Shown here: in pieces, positions 1-7,366 of the stretch
How positions within the stretch are numbered: position 1 is the first letter of the stretch
Layout of the letters: every line of letters starts with the position of its first letter
DNA from: Cyanobium sp. CZS25K
GTDB taxonomy: Bacteria; Cyanobacteriota; Cyanobacteriia; PCC-6307; Cyanobiaceae
NCBI GenBank assembly: GCA_030373325.1
Contig: JAUCZB010000005.1
Location: 1-64,000 of the forward strand
DNA length: 64,000 bases
Direction: 5' to 3'
Notes under the pieces: model-generated
What the model was told of the DNA's origin: nothing
Database searches by the model: none
The model's input: only the letters and a program-made list of their open reading frames with translations
Made by a program: the position numbers and the translations under genes

Positions 1-252
1 GACGACCCGGGTTTCGGCCGCCGGCCGGGGCGCCGGGGTCATCTCGGCCTCGATGGCGGTGACGGGCCGGCCGGCCTGCGCTGGAGTTTCCGGCGAGCCC
101 ATACCGACTTCACCGGAGCGATCGGCGATGGCTTCGGCCAGGGCCTCCCTCCCCTGGGCGCTGTAGCGCTGGATGCCCAGGGTCCTCGCCAGCTCTCGCA
201 ACTGGCGCACGCTGAGATCGGCCAGGTTCGCGAACGGATTGGTCCCAGCCAT
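1..252 (-). CDS. Rho-N/SAP-like domain protein, DUF4912 type (3' part cut off by window)
   Basis: The reading frame starts with ATG at 252 and runs open to the left edge, so only the first 84 residues are visible. Residues about 10-45 form a Rho-N/SAP-like helix-turn pattern (LADLSVRQLRELARTLGI, then RYSAQGREAL), which in cyanobacteria is the usual N-terminus of DUF4912 proteins, followed by a Pro/Ala-rich linker. Rho-N modules bind nucleic acid; the cellular role of this family is not settled. An AT-rich stretch lies just upstream. The DUF4912 domain itself would lie outside the window, so the family name is inference. Confidence 0.7.
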   Translation of the reverse strand, partial: MAGTNPFANLADLSVRQLRELARTLGIQRYSAQGREALAEAIADRSGEVGMGSPETPAQAGRPVTAIEAEMTPAPRPAAETRVV

Positions 253-313
253 CGTATTTCAAAAAACGTTACATATGATGATCACCGATAGGTTCAGGTT
301 GGGATCATGTTTG

Positions 314-658
314 TCAGCGGATGGCGACAACCCTGAGACGATCGGGATCGCCCGGCGACGGCAGCACGGGGCCCTGCGTGAGATCCGCACCACGGCGCTC
401 CGGGGGCTGGGTCGGGCGATCCGGAACACTCGCCAGCAGGGCCGAAACCGTCAGCAGACCCCCCAGCAGCAGCCAGAGGCGCCAGCGGCGGGGAAGCCCC
501 AGGGCGTTGCCGCCCCCTTGCCCTCGGCGCTGCCTGCCGCTCGCGACCCGACGGGCCCTGCCGATCCCCAGCGGCTCCCCACAGCGGCCACAGACCATGC
601 GACCCGCCAGGCTGCGGTCGGCTCGCACAGCCCAACTGCCGCAGTTCGGACAGCCCAT
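314..658 (-). CDS. Small zinc-ribbon protein with one membrane segment
   Basis: A 114-residue protein opens with a four-cysteine zinc ribbon (CPNCG at residues 3-7, CGRCG at about 23-27). A basic, low-complexity stretch follows, then one hydrophobic segment (LWLLLGGLLTVSALLASV, about residues 61-78) and a polar tail. The start is well fixed because an in-frame TGA lies two codons upstream of the ATG at 658. The layout suggests a cytoplasmic ribbon tethered to the membrane. I know of similar short proteins in picocyanobacteria but of no assigned function. Partner and metal are not visible from sequence. Confidence 0.7.
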   Translation of the reverse strand: MGCPNCGSWAVRADRSLAGRMVCGRCGEPLGIGRARRVASGRQRRGQGGGNALGLPRRWRLWLLLGGLLTVSALLASVPDRPTQPPERRGADLTQGPVLPSPGDPDRLRVVAIR

Positions 659-699
659 CCGTCACCCGATCCATCACGTCTCCATGGTGGCGGAATGAC

Positions 700-1209
700 C
701 TAGAGCAGCGTCGGATCGGCGCCCGCCGGCCGGTCGGCCGGCAGGAGATCGGCCATCAGCCGGAAATCCTCGAAAGCGAAACCCGGCCCCACACAACAGT
801 GCAGCAGGCTCCATCGCCCCCGGCTGCGGGCCGCCTGCCACCAGCCCGCCGGCACGATCTGCAGCGGCCCCTGCTCCGGAGCACCGGCAGGCTCGCTGGC
901 GGCCTCACCGCCGTCGAGCGGGCCGAGGAGCAACCGCTCGGCCGTGCCCCCCCGGGGCGGCAGCCGCCAGAGATCGAGAGGGGCGCCGCCGGCGTGGTGC
1001 CAGACCTCATCCGCCCCCGCGACCTGATGCCAACGGCTGAGCTGGCCTTCCGTCAGCAGGAAGGCGATCACCGTGAGTCCGGCGCGCTGCCTGCCGTCCT
1101 CGGCCCGGCACACCTGGCCGGCGGAGCGATACAGCTCCCGGTACCAGCCCCCTTCCGGGTGGGGTTGCAGATCGAAGCGGGCGATCAGCGCCTCCGGACT
1201 GGAACGCAT
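700..1209 (-). CDS. Cupin domain protein (DUF985 / cupin_5 family)
   Basis: A 169-residue protein of the small cupin DUF985 family. Recognisable pieces are HPEGGWYRELYRS near the N-terminus, the central LTVIAFLLTEGQLSRWHQV with ADEVWHHAGG, and the late GFAFEDFRLM, all typical of this family. I chose the ATG at 1209 (MRSSPEAL); an open frame continues to 1275 but that extension shows no conservation and would run into the SOS-like box. These proteins are single-domain beta-barrels, some of them sugar epimerase-like, with no settled substrate here. It is divergent from the S24 gene. Confidence 0.85.
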   Translation of the reverse strand: MRSSPEALIARFDLQPHPEGGWYRELYRSAGQVCRAEDGRQRAGLTVIAFLLTEGQLSRWHQVAGADEVWHHAGGAPLDLWRLPPRGGTAERLLLGPLDGGEAASEPAGAPEQGPLQIVPAGWWQAARSRGRWSLLHCCVGPGFAFEDFRLMADLLPADRPAGADPTLL

Positions 1210-1268
1210 GGGCTGACGGATGGCAGAGGGTCGCTGCCGATGATCCCGCGGCAGCGACCACCCGGAGT

Positions 1269-1282
1269 AGAACATCCGTACT
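1269..1282. promoter_or_regulatory. Candidate LexA (SOS) box upstream of the S24 gene
   Basis: The minus-strand reading AGTACGGATGTTCT fits the published cyanobacterial LexA-box consensus RGTACNNNDGTWCB at every constrained position. It ends 11 nt before the ATG of the UmuD-like gene at 1294, a position where repressor binding would block expression. The cupin gene runs divergently from 1209. Confidence 0.6.
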
Positions 1283-1293
1283 GTCGCGGGCCG

Positions 1294-1770
1294 ATGCTTC
1301 CCCTCCCTCCCCAGTCACCGCTGCCCCCGCGGCAGGGGGCGGCGGCGCTCTTCTGTCTCCTGGCCACGGAGGCCGTCAGCGCCGGCTTCCCCAGTCCAGC
1401 CGACGACTACGTGGAGGCCCGTATCGATCTCAACGTGGAACTGATCCCCAGGCCGCTGTCCACCTTCTTCATGCGCGTCAGCGGCGATGCCATGCGGGGG
1501 GACGGCATCGTCGACGGCGACCTGCTGGTGATCGACCGCAGCGTCGATCCCCGTCCCGGCATGGTCGTGGTGGCGGTGCATGCCGGTGCCTTCCTGCTGC
1601 GTCGCCTGGCCCGGCGCGGTACCCAGCTGTGGCTGGTGGCCAGCGACGGCACCAGTCCGCCCCTGCTGCTCAGCGGCGACGGGGGCAGCGACGGCGGTGG
1701 CGCGGACCTCTGGGGCGTCGTGATCCACGCCGTGCATCATCTGGCGGGCGCCCCCTCCAGGCGGCGCTGA
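1294..1770 (+). CDS. UmuD-like S24 family protein, catalytic lysine replaced
   Basis: A 158-residue protein closely patterned on UmuD. It has the cleavage-site region SAGFPSPADDYVEARIDLN (Ala-Gly as in LexA rather than UmuD's Cys-Gly), then VSGDAMRGDGIVDGDLL with the nucleophile serine. The strand that normally carries the general-base lysine reads AFLLRRLAR, so Arg-Arg stands where UmuD has Lys-Lys; the codons are CGT CGC. Family knowledge: S24 proteins self-cleave through a Ser/Lys dyad after RecA activation. Inference: cleavage may be lost or altered, or the alignment may need a neighbouring residue. No umuC follows. A LexA-box-like site lies 11 nt upstream of this ATG. Confidence 0.85.
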   Translation: MLPLPPQSPLPPRQGAAALFCLLATEAVSAGFPSPADDYVEARIDLNVELIPRPLSTFFMRVSGDAMRGDGIVDGDLLVIDRSVDPRPGMVVVAVHAGAFLLRRLARRGTQLWLVASDGTSPPLLLSGDGGSDGGGADLWGVVIHAVHHLAGAPSRRR

Positions 1771-1815
1771 TCGGGATCACGGATCGGGCTCAAGGATCGG
1801 GATCAGGGATCGGGC

Positions 1816-2019
1816 TCAAGGATCGGCGCGATGGGGCAGGGCGCGGGGATCGCCGGGCCGCAGGGGAGGGGGCATCAGCAGGCCGCGGCGGCGCAGTTCA
1901 CGACGGAATTCAGCGGCCAGTCCGTCCGCCATCCAGATCTTGCGCAGATGACCGAAGATCACCATGCAACGCAGCACGATGGTGACGCAGACGAGCACCT
2001 GCAGGCAGAGTTTCAGCAC
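1816..2019 (-). CDS. Hypothetical small membrane-associated protein
   Basis: A 67-residue frame starts with GTG at 2019. It has a hydrophobic N-terminal half (LCLQVLVCVTIVLRCMVIF) followed by an amphipathic basic stretch (GLAAEFRRELRRRG) and a Pro-rich tail. Third codon positions are strongly G/C, as in the neighbouring genes, which supports coding. I recognise no named family. It sits convergent to the S24 gene and is separated from it by a short AG-rich repeat (variants of GGGATCGGGCTCAAGGATC). Confidence 0.55.
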   Translation of the reverse strand: MLKLCLQVLVCVTIVLRCMVIFGHLRKIWMADGLAAEFRRELRRRGLLMPPPLRPGDPRALPHRADP

Positions 2020-2157
2020 GGTGGAAGCAGGTGCGGCGCTGTGCTGGAACCAGCCTAGGGGGGCCGGCGGCGACCGTCCGCGCCGGACCCACGGAACAGC
2101 GCCGTCCAGGCGTCATGCTGGGGGCCACGGGCGCCCACGTTGCCCCAGCCTGCTTCG

Positions 2158-2439
2158 ATGATCGAGCCCCTGCCGGAGCTGAGCACCGCCGAACTGGAGA
2201 CCCTGCTGGCCGCCCTCGATCCACTGCTGGATGGCTTTGGCGAGGGGGGGTCCTGCCTGGATGATGCCAGCGCCTTCCTGGAACGGCTGGGCATCGGCCA
2301 GCGCAGCGACGACGGGGGGACGCCCTCGCCCCTGCTCCAGTGGCTGGAAAGCTGGCGGGCTGCCGGCGGCAACCGGGCGACCCTGCGGCTGATGGTGCAG
2401 ACCCTGCTGACGGGACGGCAGGAGGACCGGCAGGGTTGA
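2158..2439 (+). CDS. Hypothetical acidic helical protein
   Basis: A 93-residue protein with an acidic, leucine-rich helical N-terminus (LSTAELETLLAALDPLLDGF) and a second helical block ending in LMVQTLLTG. There is no signal peptide, membrane segment or cysteine motif. Start chosen at the ATG at 2158; an upstream in-frame TTG at 2140 is possible. Codon bias matches the surroundings. No family recognised. It is convergent with folP, 27 nt away. Confidence 0.55.
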   Translation: MIEPLPELSTAELETLLAALDPLLDGFGEGGSCLDDASAFLERLGIGQRSDDGGTPSPLLQWLESWRAAGGNRATLRLMVQTLLTGRQEDRQG

Positions 2440-2466
2440 TCGGCCGGACGGATCTGCCGGACTGGA

Positions 2467-3336
2467 TCAGGCGCGGCAGAGGGCATCGGCCATGCGGGCC
2501 GTCTGGACGATCGGCCCGACGTCATGCACCCGCAGCACGTCTGCACCGGCGGCGATGGCCTGGCCGCAGACCGCCGCGGTGCCCCACAGGCGGGCCCGGG
2601 GGCGGGACTCCGCCAGCACCTCACCGATGAACCGTTTGCGGGAGGGCCCCACCAGCAGGGGGAAACCCTCGGCCCGCAGCATGGCCAGGCCCCGCAACAG
2701 GGTGAGGTTGTGGGCGGTGGTCTTGGCGAAACCCAGCCCCGGATCCCAGAGGATCCGCTCCGGGCGCACCCCCGCCGCCAGGGCCCGATCGGTGGCGCGC
2801 AGCAGCTCCTGCCGCACCTCCGCGACCACGTCGCCGTAGCTGGCCAGGGCGTCCATCGTGCGGCTGTCGCCACGGCTGTGCATCAGCACGCAGGGGCAGT
2901 CCGCGGCCGCCACCACCGCCAGCAGGGCGGGATCGCGACGGCCGGCGCTGACGTCGTTGATCCAGTGGGCCCCGGCCGCCAGGGCCGCTTCGGCCACCGG
3001 GGCGCGGAAGGTGTCGATCGAGAGCAGGGGCCCCCCGGCCTGCGGGGGCGGCAGGACCTCGAGAATCCGCCGCAGGCAGGGGAGCACCCGGGCGATCTCG
3101 GCCTCGGCGTCGATCTCGGACGCCCCCGGCCTGGTGCTCTGGCCCCCCAGGTCGAGCAGGTCGGCCCCGTGGCGATGCAGCAGCCGGGCCTGGCCGAGGG
3201 CCGCGTCGGGAGCCTCGAAGCGGCCGCCGTCGCTGAAGGAATCGGGGGTGAGATTGAGCACCCCCATCACGAGGGTGCGATCCCCCCAGCGGAAGCCGGG
3301 CAGGGCGGCGACGGAGGGAGCGGGGCTCACGGTCAT
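2467..3336 (-). CDS. folP: Dihydropteroate synthase
   Basis: FolP (289 aa) condenses 6-hydroxymethyl-7,8-dihydropterin diphosphate with p-aminobenzoate to give dihydropteroate in folate synthesis. The TIM-barrel signatures are all present: MGVLNLTPDSFSDGG near residue 20, LLDLGGQSTRPGA near 60, the SIDTF strand, HWINDVSAG, and GPSRKRFIG near the end. The ATG at 3336 puts the first motif at the usual distance from the start. It follows tpiA with a 19-nt gap and probably shares its transcript; the tpiA-folP pairing is familiar in picocyanobacteria. Confidence 0.95.
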   Translation of the reverse strand: MTVSPAPSVAALPGFRWGDRTLVMGVLNLTPDSFSDGGRFEAPDAALGQARLLHRHGADLLDLGGQSTRPGASEIDAEAEIARVLPCLRRILEVLPPPQAGGPLLSIDTFRAPVAEAALAAGAHWINDVSAGRRDPALLAVVAAADCPCVLMHSRGDSRTMDALASYGDVVAEVRQELLRATDRALAAGVRPERILWDPGLGFAKTTAHNLTLLRGLAMLRAEGFPLLVGPSRKRFIGEVLAESRPRARLWGTAAVCGQAIAAGADVLRVHDVGPIVQTARMADALCRA

Positions 3337-3355
3337 CGGACCGGCGGCGGCAGAC

Positions 3356-4096
3356 TCAGACCGCCACCGGCACCTGGTAGTTGGCGATGCGGGCGAAGCT
3401 GGCCGGATCGAGGGAGGCGCCACCCACCAGCACGCCATCGATGTCGCTCTGGGCCATCAGCATGTCGATGGTGGCGGGGTTGACCGAGCCGCCGTACTGG
3501 ACCACCACCTCGGGGTTGCCGACCCAGCCGCGGATCAGACCACAGATGCGGTTGGCCTCCTCGGCGGCGCAGGTCTTGCCGGTGCCGATCGCCCAGATGG
3601 GCTCATAGGCCACGATCAGGCGCAGGGGGTCGACGCCCTCCAGGCCCTGCTCCACCTGGCGGTGGATCACCCGTTCGGTCTCGCGGGCTTCGCGCTGGTC
3701 GTCGCTCTCGCCCACGCACAGGATCGGGATCAGACCCGACTTCTGGGCCGTGCGGGCCCGCAGGTTGATCTGCTCGTCGGTTTCGCTGAAATACTTGCGC
3801 GGCTCGCTGTGGCCCACGATCGCGTGGGTCACGCCATGTTCCAGGAGCATCGGCGCGGAGATCATGCCGGTGTAGGCGCCGCTCTCCTCCCAGTGGACGT
3901 TCTGGCCGGCGATGGCGACGCCGGCGCCGGCCAGGTGGCGGCAGAGGGTGGGGATGGCCGTGAACGGCGGGGCCAGCACCACCTCCCTGTCGTCGGGAAG
4001 ATCGGCGATCAGGGGCCGGAAAGCGGCCGCAAACGCCCGCGCCTCGGCGCAGGTCATGTGCATCTTCCAGTTGCCTGCGATGACGGCCTTGCGCAC
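3356..4096 (-). CDS. tpiA: Triosephosphate isomerase
   Basis: TpiA (246 aa) interconverts dihydroxyacetone phosphate and glyceraldehyde 3-phosphate in glycolysis and the Calvin cycle. Active-site elements are AGNWKMH (Lys), [10 protein letters not shown] (electrophilic His) and [11 protein letters not shown] (catalytic Glu). The phosphate loops YGGSVN and GVLVGGASL are near the end. I chose the GTG at 4096: it is preceded by GGAG at good spacing and gives the standard length, whereas the upstream ATGs at 4117 and 4147 add unconserved residues. It lies between the S4 gene (31 nt upstream) and folP. Confidence 0.95.
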   Translation of the reverse strand: MRKAVIAGNWKMHMTCAEARAFAAAFRPLIADLPDDREVVLAPPFTAIPTLCRHLAGAGVAIAGQNVHWEESGAYTGMISAPMLLEHGVTHAIVGHSEPRKYFSETDEQINLRARTAQKSGLIPILCVGESDDQREARETERVIHRQVEQGLEGVDPLRLIVAYEPIWAIGTGKTCAAEEANRICGLIRGWVGNPEVVVQYGGSVNPATIDMLMAQSDIDGVLVGGASLDPASFARIANYQVPVAV

Positions 4097-4127
4097 GTGG
4101 TCTCCGGTCGGCGACATTCGAGGCAGG

Positions 4128-4346
4128 TTAAGGCGTGATGCTGCCATCCCCTCCGCCGTCCAGCCGCCCGGAGAGCATCAGCACCTCCCGGCCGTCGATG
4201 GCCACCGCGTCCCCCGGAGCCAGCTGGCGACCGCGCCGGGTCTCGATCGCGCCGTTGACGCTCACGTCCCCCCGCTGGATGCGCTGCTTGGCCTCGCCGC
4301 CGGTGCCGACGAGGCCCTGCCATTTGAGGAACTGATCCAGCTTCAC
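4128..4346 (-). CDS. Small S4 RNA-binding domain protein
   Basis: A 72-residue single-domain S4 protein: KLDQFLKW, then [17 protein letters not shown] and the closing [13 protein letters not shown]4 domains bind structured RNA; free-standing versions such as YaaA/RlbA are linked to ribosome function, though the target here is unknown. The start is probably GTG at 4346; there is no ATG nearby and no strong ribosome-binding site. It is divergent from the ABC exporter (40 nt between starts) and leads the tpiA-folP group. Confidence 0.85.
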   Translation of the reverse strand: MKLDQFLKWQGLVGTGGEAKQRIQRGDVSVNGAIETRRGRQLAPGDAVAIDGREVLMLSGRLDGGGDGSITP

Positions 4347-4385
4347 CAGCGGGGAGCGCCCAAAGAGCGCTGATAGGGTTCCTTG

Positions 4386-6125
4386 ATGCTTGCACCCTCG
4401 CCGGCCGGCTTCCGCAGGCTCTGGCCGCTGCTGAAGCCCCATCGGCGACCCCTGCTGCTCGGGGGGCTGTGCATGCTGGTGTTCGTGGGCTGCTGGCCCC
4501 TGCTGGCCTGGCTGGCGGGCCAGCTGATCCCGGCCATCGGCGCCGGCGACTTCAGCAAGGTGCTGCGCAGCGTGGCCGCGGCCCTGGCGGTATTCCTGGT
4601 GCAGAAGCTGGCCCAGTTCGGACAGGACACCCTGCTGGCGGGCCCGGCCCTGCGGGTGAGCCAGGAGCTGCGGCGGCAGCTGTTCGCCCGACTGCAGCGG
4701 CTCGACTTCGGAGCTCTCGAGAAACTCTCGGCCGGTGATCTCACCTACCGGCTCACCGAAGACGCCGACCGGGTCGGGGAGGTGATCTACAAGACGATCC
4801 AGGACACCACCCCCAGCGCCCTGCAGCTGGTCGTGGTGCTGGGCTACATGGTGTGGCTGGACTGGCCCCTGGCCCTGGCCACCCTGCTGCTCGCCCCGCT
4901 GGTGGCGCTGATGGTCAGCGCCTTCGGGGCCCGGGTGATGACCGCCGCCGAGCGCAGCCAGAAGCAGGTCAGCGATCTGGCGGCCCTGCTGGGGGAAGCG
5001 ATCGGCGGCCTGCCCCTGGTGCGGGCCTTCGCCGCCGAGCCCTGGCTGCAGGAGAGGTTCGACACCGAGATCGACCTGCACCGCCGCGCCCGCTACCGCA
5101 CCCTGGAGCTGCTGGCGCTGCAGCATCCGGTGGTGGGGTTCATCGAGGCGGCGGGCATCCTCTCGGTGCTGCTCATCGGGGCGGCACGCATCAAGGCCGG
5201 CGGCCTCGACAGCCAGGGATTCAGCAGCTACGTGGCCGCCCTGCTGATGCTGATCGATCCGATCTCCCACCTCACCACCAACTTCAACGAGTTCCAGCAG
5301 GGCCAGGCCTCCCTCAGGCGACTGCGGGCGATCGAATCCGAGCCGGTGGAACCGCCCGACCACGCCGACGCCAGGCCCCTGGGGAGCGTCTCCGGCGAGC
5401 TGGTGCTCGACGGGGTGAGCTTCGGCTACCCACAGGGCAGCCCGGTGCTGCGCCAGCTCGATCTCCACATCCTTCCGGGCCAGGTGGTGGCCCTGGTGGG
5501 ACCTTCCGGTGCCGGCAAAAGCACCTTGTTTTCGCTGCTGCTGCGCTTCAACACCGCCCAGAGTGGCCGGGTCCTGCTCGACGGCCAGAACCTGGCCGAC
5601 CTGCGGGCCCGGGACCTGCGCCGTGCCGTGGCCCTGGTGCCCCAGCAGAGCAGCGTCTTCTCCGGCACGGTGGCCGAAGCCATCGCCTTCGGTCGCCCCG
5701 CCAGCCGCGAGCAGATCCGCCAGGCCGCACGACTGGCCAACGCGGCAGACTTCATCGAGACCCTCCCGGACGGCTACGACAACCGCATCGAGGAGCGGGG
5801 CAGCAACTTCTCCGGTGGCCAGCTGCAGCGGCTGGCGATCGCCCGGGCCGTGCTGGGCAACCCGGCGGTGATGCTTCTGGATGAGGCCACCAGCGCCCTG
5901 GATGCGGAGGCCGAGGAGGCCGTGCAACAGGGGCTGCAGCAGGCCATGGCCGGTCGCACCGTGCTGGTCATCGCCCATCGGCTCGCCACCGTGCAGGAGG
6001 CCGATCTGATCGTCGTGCTCGACGGCGGTCGCGTCGTCCAGCGGGGCAGCCACGATGAACTGATGGCCAGCGGCGGCCGCTACCGCGAGCTGTGCGAGCG
6101 CCAGTTCATCCGGCTGGAGGCCTGA
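4386..6125 (+). CDS. ABC exporter half-transporter (fused membrane and ATPase domains)
   Basis: A 579-residue half-size ABC exporter of the MsbA/multidrug type. Six hydrophobic segments occupy residues about 20-300. The ATPase follows, with Walker A GPSGAGKST, the Q-loop VPQQSSVF, signature SGGQLQRLAIARA, Walker B VMLLDEATSALD and switch His in VIAHRL. It would work as a homodimer exporting lipids or drugs from the cytoplasmic membrane; the substrate cannot be read. ATG at 4386 is used; a TTG directly before it is also in frame. The next gene follows after 39 nt. Confidence 0.93.
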   Translation: MLAPSPAGFRRLWPLLKPHRRPLLLGGLCMLVFVGCWPLLAWLAGQLIPAIGAGDFSKVLRSVAAALAVFLVQKLAQFGQDTLLAGPALRVSQELRRQLFARLQRLDFGALEKLSAGDLTYRLTEDADRVGEVIYKTIQDTTPSALQLVVVLGYMVWLDWPLALATLLLAPLVALMVSAFGARVMTAAERSQKQVSDLAALLGEAIGGLPLVRAFAAEPWLQERFDTEIDLHRRARYRTLELLALQHPVVGFIEAAGILSVLLIGAARIKAGGLDSQGFSSYVAALLMLIDPISHLTTNFNEFQQGQASLRRLRAIESEPVEPPDHADARPLGSVSGELVLDGVSFGYPQGSPVLRQLDLHILPGQVVALVGPSGAGKSTLFSLLLRFNTAQSGRVLLDGQNLADLRARDLRRAVALVPQQSSVFSGTVAEAIAFGRPASREQIRQAARLANAADFIETLPDGYDNRIEERGSNFSGGQLQRLAIARAVLGNPAVMLLDEATSALDAEAEEAVQQGLQQAMAGRTVLVIAHRLATVQEADLIVVLDGGRVVQRGSHDELMASGGRYRELCERQFIRLEA

Positions 6126-6164
6126 GCCTGCCACCTAGGCTGGCTCCGAACTGCGCCGCACCCC

Positions 6165-6386
6165 TTGGAAACACCCAGCCAGCAACCGCCCGTGCTGACC
6201 TTCGAGGGCCTGCGCTACGACCTCAACGGCCTGCCCGAAGACGTCAAGGAACTGGTGCGAGGGATGCAGGTGGCCGATGCCCAGCTGCGCATGCACGAAG
6301 ACACCCTGAAGGTGCTGGCCGTGGGCCGCCAGGCGATGGCCAGCCAGCTCAACGACAAGCTGAAAACGATCACGCCGCTGCCCTGA
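6165..6386 (+). CDS. DUF6447 family small protein
   Basis: A 73-residue soluble protein with the conserved core LTFEGLRYDLNGLP then ELVRGMQVADAQLRMHEDTL, which I recognise as the small cyanobacterial DUF6447 family. The function is unknown. It is entirely helical after a short beta start and has no membrane segment. The start is TTG at 6165; a later GTG at 6192 would trim nine residues. It follows the ABC exporter and may be cotranscribed with it. Confidence 0.75.
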   Translation: METPSQQPPVLTFEGLRYDLNGLPEDVKELVRGMQVADAQLRMHEDTLKVLAVGRQAMASQLNDKLKTITPLP

Positions 6387-6404
6387 GCCCGTGAAGGCGG
6401 GGCC

Positions 6405-6634
6405 TCAGCCCACCACCTCCTTGGCCTGCTTCAGCAGGTCCCCCGGCAGGGTCACACCGATGGCAGCCGCGGTGGCCCTGTTCTGACCACCGACGTCTCC
6501 ACCACGTTGCTGTCGCGCTTGGCCGCCGCCCTGAGCACCTTGGCCTCGTACTCCGAATGGGGCTCGCCGGGGTTGACGATCAGGCCGACGTAGGCCGGAC
6601 CCTGGTCATAGGCGCCGAGCCAGAGGGAGAACAT
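6405..6634 (-). pseudogene. Unidentified frameshifted gene or gene remnant
   Basis: Two overlapping minus-strand frames together read like one protein. The first begins MFSLWLGAYDQGPAYVGL at 6634 and goes to about NVVETSVV near 6490. After a one-base shift the frame continues NRATAAAIGVTLPGDLLKQ and AKEVVG to a stop at 6405. Codon use is native on both sides of the shift. The first frame is also open upstream to 6672, up to the end of the DUF3386 gene, so the 5' end may have been lost. I do not recognise the family. A sequencing error would explain the shift equally well. Confidence 0.5.
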
Positions 6635-6666
6635 CGGCGCATTGTGGTCGTTGCTCGCCCCCGGGC

Positions 6667-7344
6667 CTAACCGAGGGGGGAGAGATCCTCGAACCGGAAC
6701 ACCTGGCGGCCCGCTGGCGTGTCGCCGTGGGCCTCCGTCTCCACCACCCGCTCACCCAGCACCCAGGGGCCCACGCCCGCCAGCGGTACAAAGGTGTCGG
6801 TAAAGCGGCTGGTGCCACCGCGGGCCTCACCGGTGGCGGGGTCGCTGTAGCGGCTCGTGTAGGTGTGGCTCAGGTAACCGCTGCCGGTGTCGGTAACGCT
6901 TTCGGTGAAGATCGTCACCACCGTGCCGTGGATGTGGCGGTGCACCATCGTCACCACGTTGTCCTTGATGCGGTAGCGGTCGCCCTCGGCCTTGCCGCCC
7001 ATGATCACCTCGGTGCCCACCGCATCGGTGTCCCCGGCGGTGAAGGTGTTGGCGCCATGGTTCTGCTCGAAGGGGCGGCGCACCCGGTGGATCGCCACCT
7101 CCCACAGCTGGGAGGCAACGGCCTTGTGCACCTCTTCATCGGAGATGCCCTCCACCGCCGCCTTGAGATCGGCCCCGACCTGGAAGGTTCCTTCGAGGCG
7201 CCGATCCCCCTGCTCCCAGACGCAACGACCGCCGTAGCCGCCGAAGCCCGGTTCCCAGGTGTAGCGGTTGTCGTAGGCGGCGTGGAACGCCTCGCGCAGG
7301 TCGGTGCCGGGGGTGACGGGCTGGGCGGCCAGGGTGCTGGTCAC
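6667..7344 (-). CDS. DUF3386 domain protein
   Basis: A 225-residue soluble protein of the cyanobacterial/plastid DUF3386 family. The N-terminal DLREAFHAAYDNRYTWEPGF and the paired beta-rich central region (RYRIKDNVVTMVHRHIHGT) are typical. The function is unknown. There is no signal peptide. It starts at ATG 7344, 22 nt after the carB stop, so it may be the tail of a carB transcript. Confidence 0.85.
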   Translation of the reverse strand: MTSTLAAQPVTPGTDLREAFHAAYDNRYTWEPGFGGYGGRCVWEQGDRRLEGTFQVGADLKAAVEGISDEEVHKAVASQLWEVAIHRVRRPFEQNHGANTFTAGDTDAVGTEVIMGGKAEGDRYRIKDNVVTMVHRHIHGTVVTIFTESVTDTGSGYLSHTYTSRYSDPATGEARGGTSRFTDTFVPLAGVGPWVLGERVVETEAHGDTPAGRQVFRFEDLSPLG

Positions 7345-7366
7345 GGGGTGTCAGGCGATCGGGCGA

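Noticed and set aside
4128-6134. A 668-codon minus-strand open frame opposite the ABC exporter
   Set aside because: It is the antisense shadow of a GC-rich gene; only its last 72 codons (the S4 protein) resemble a real family.
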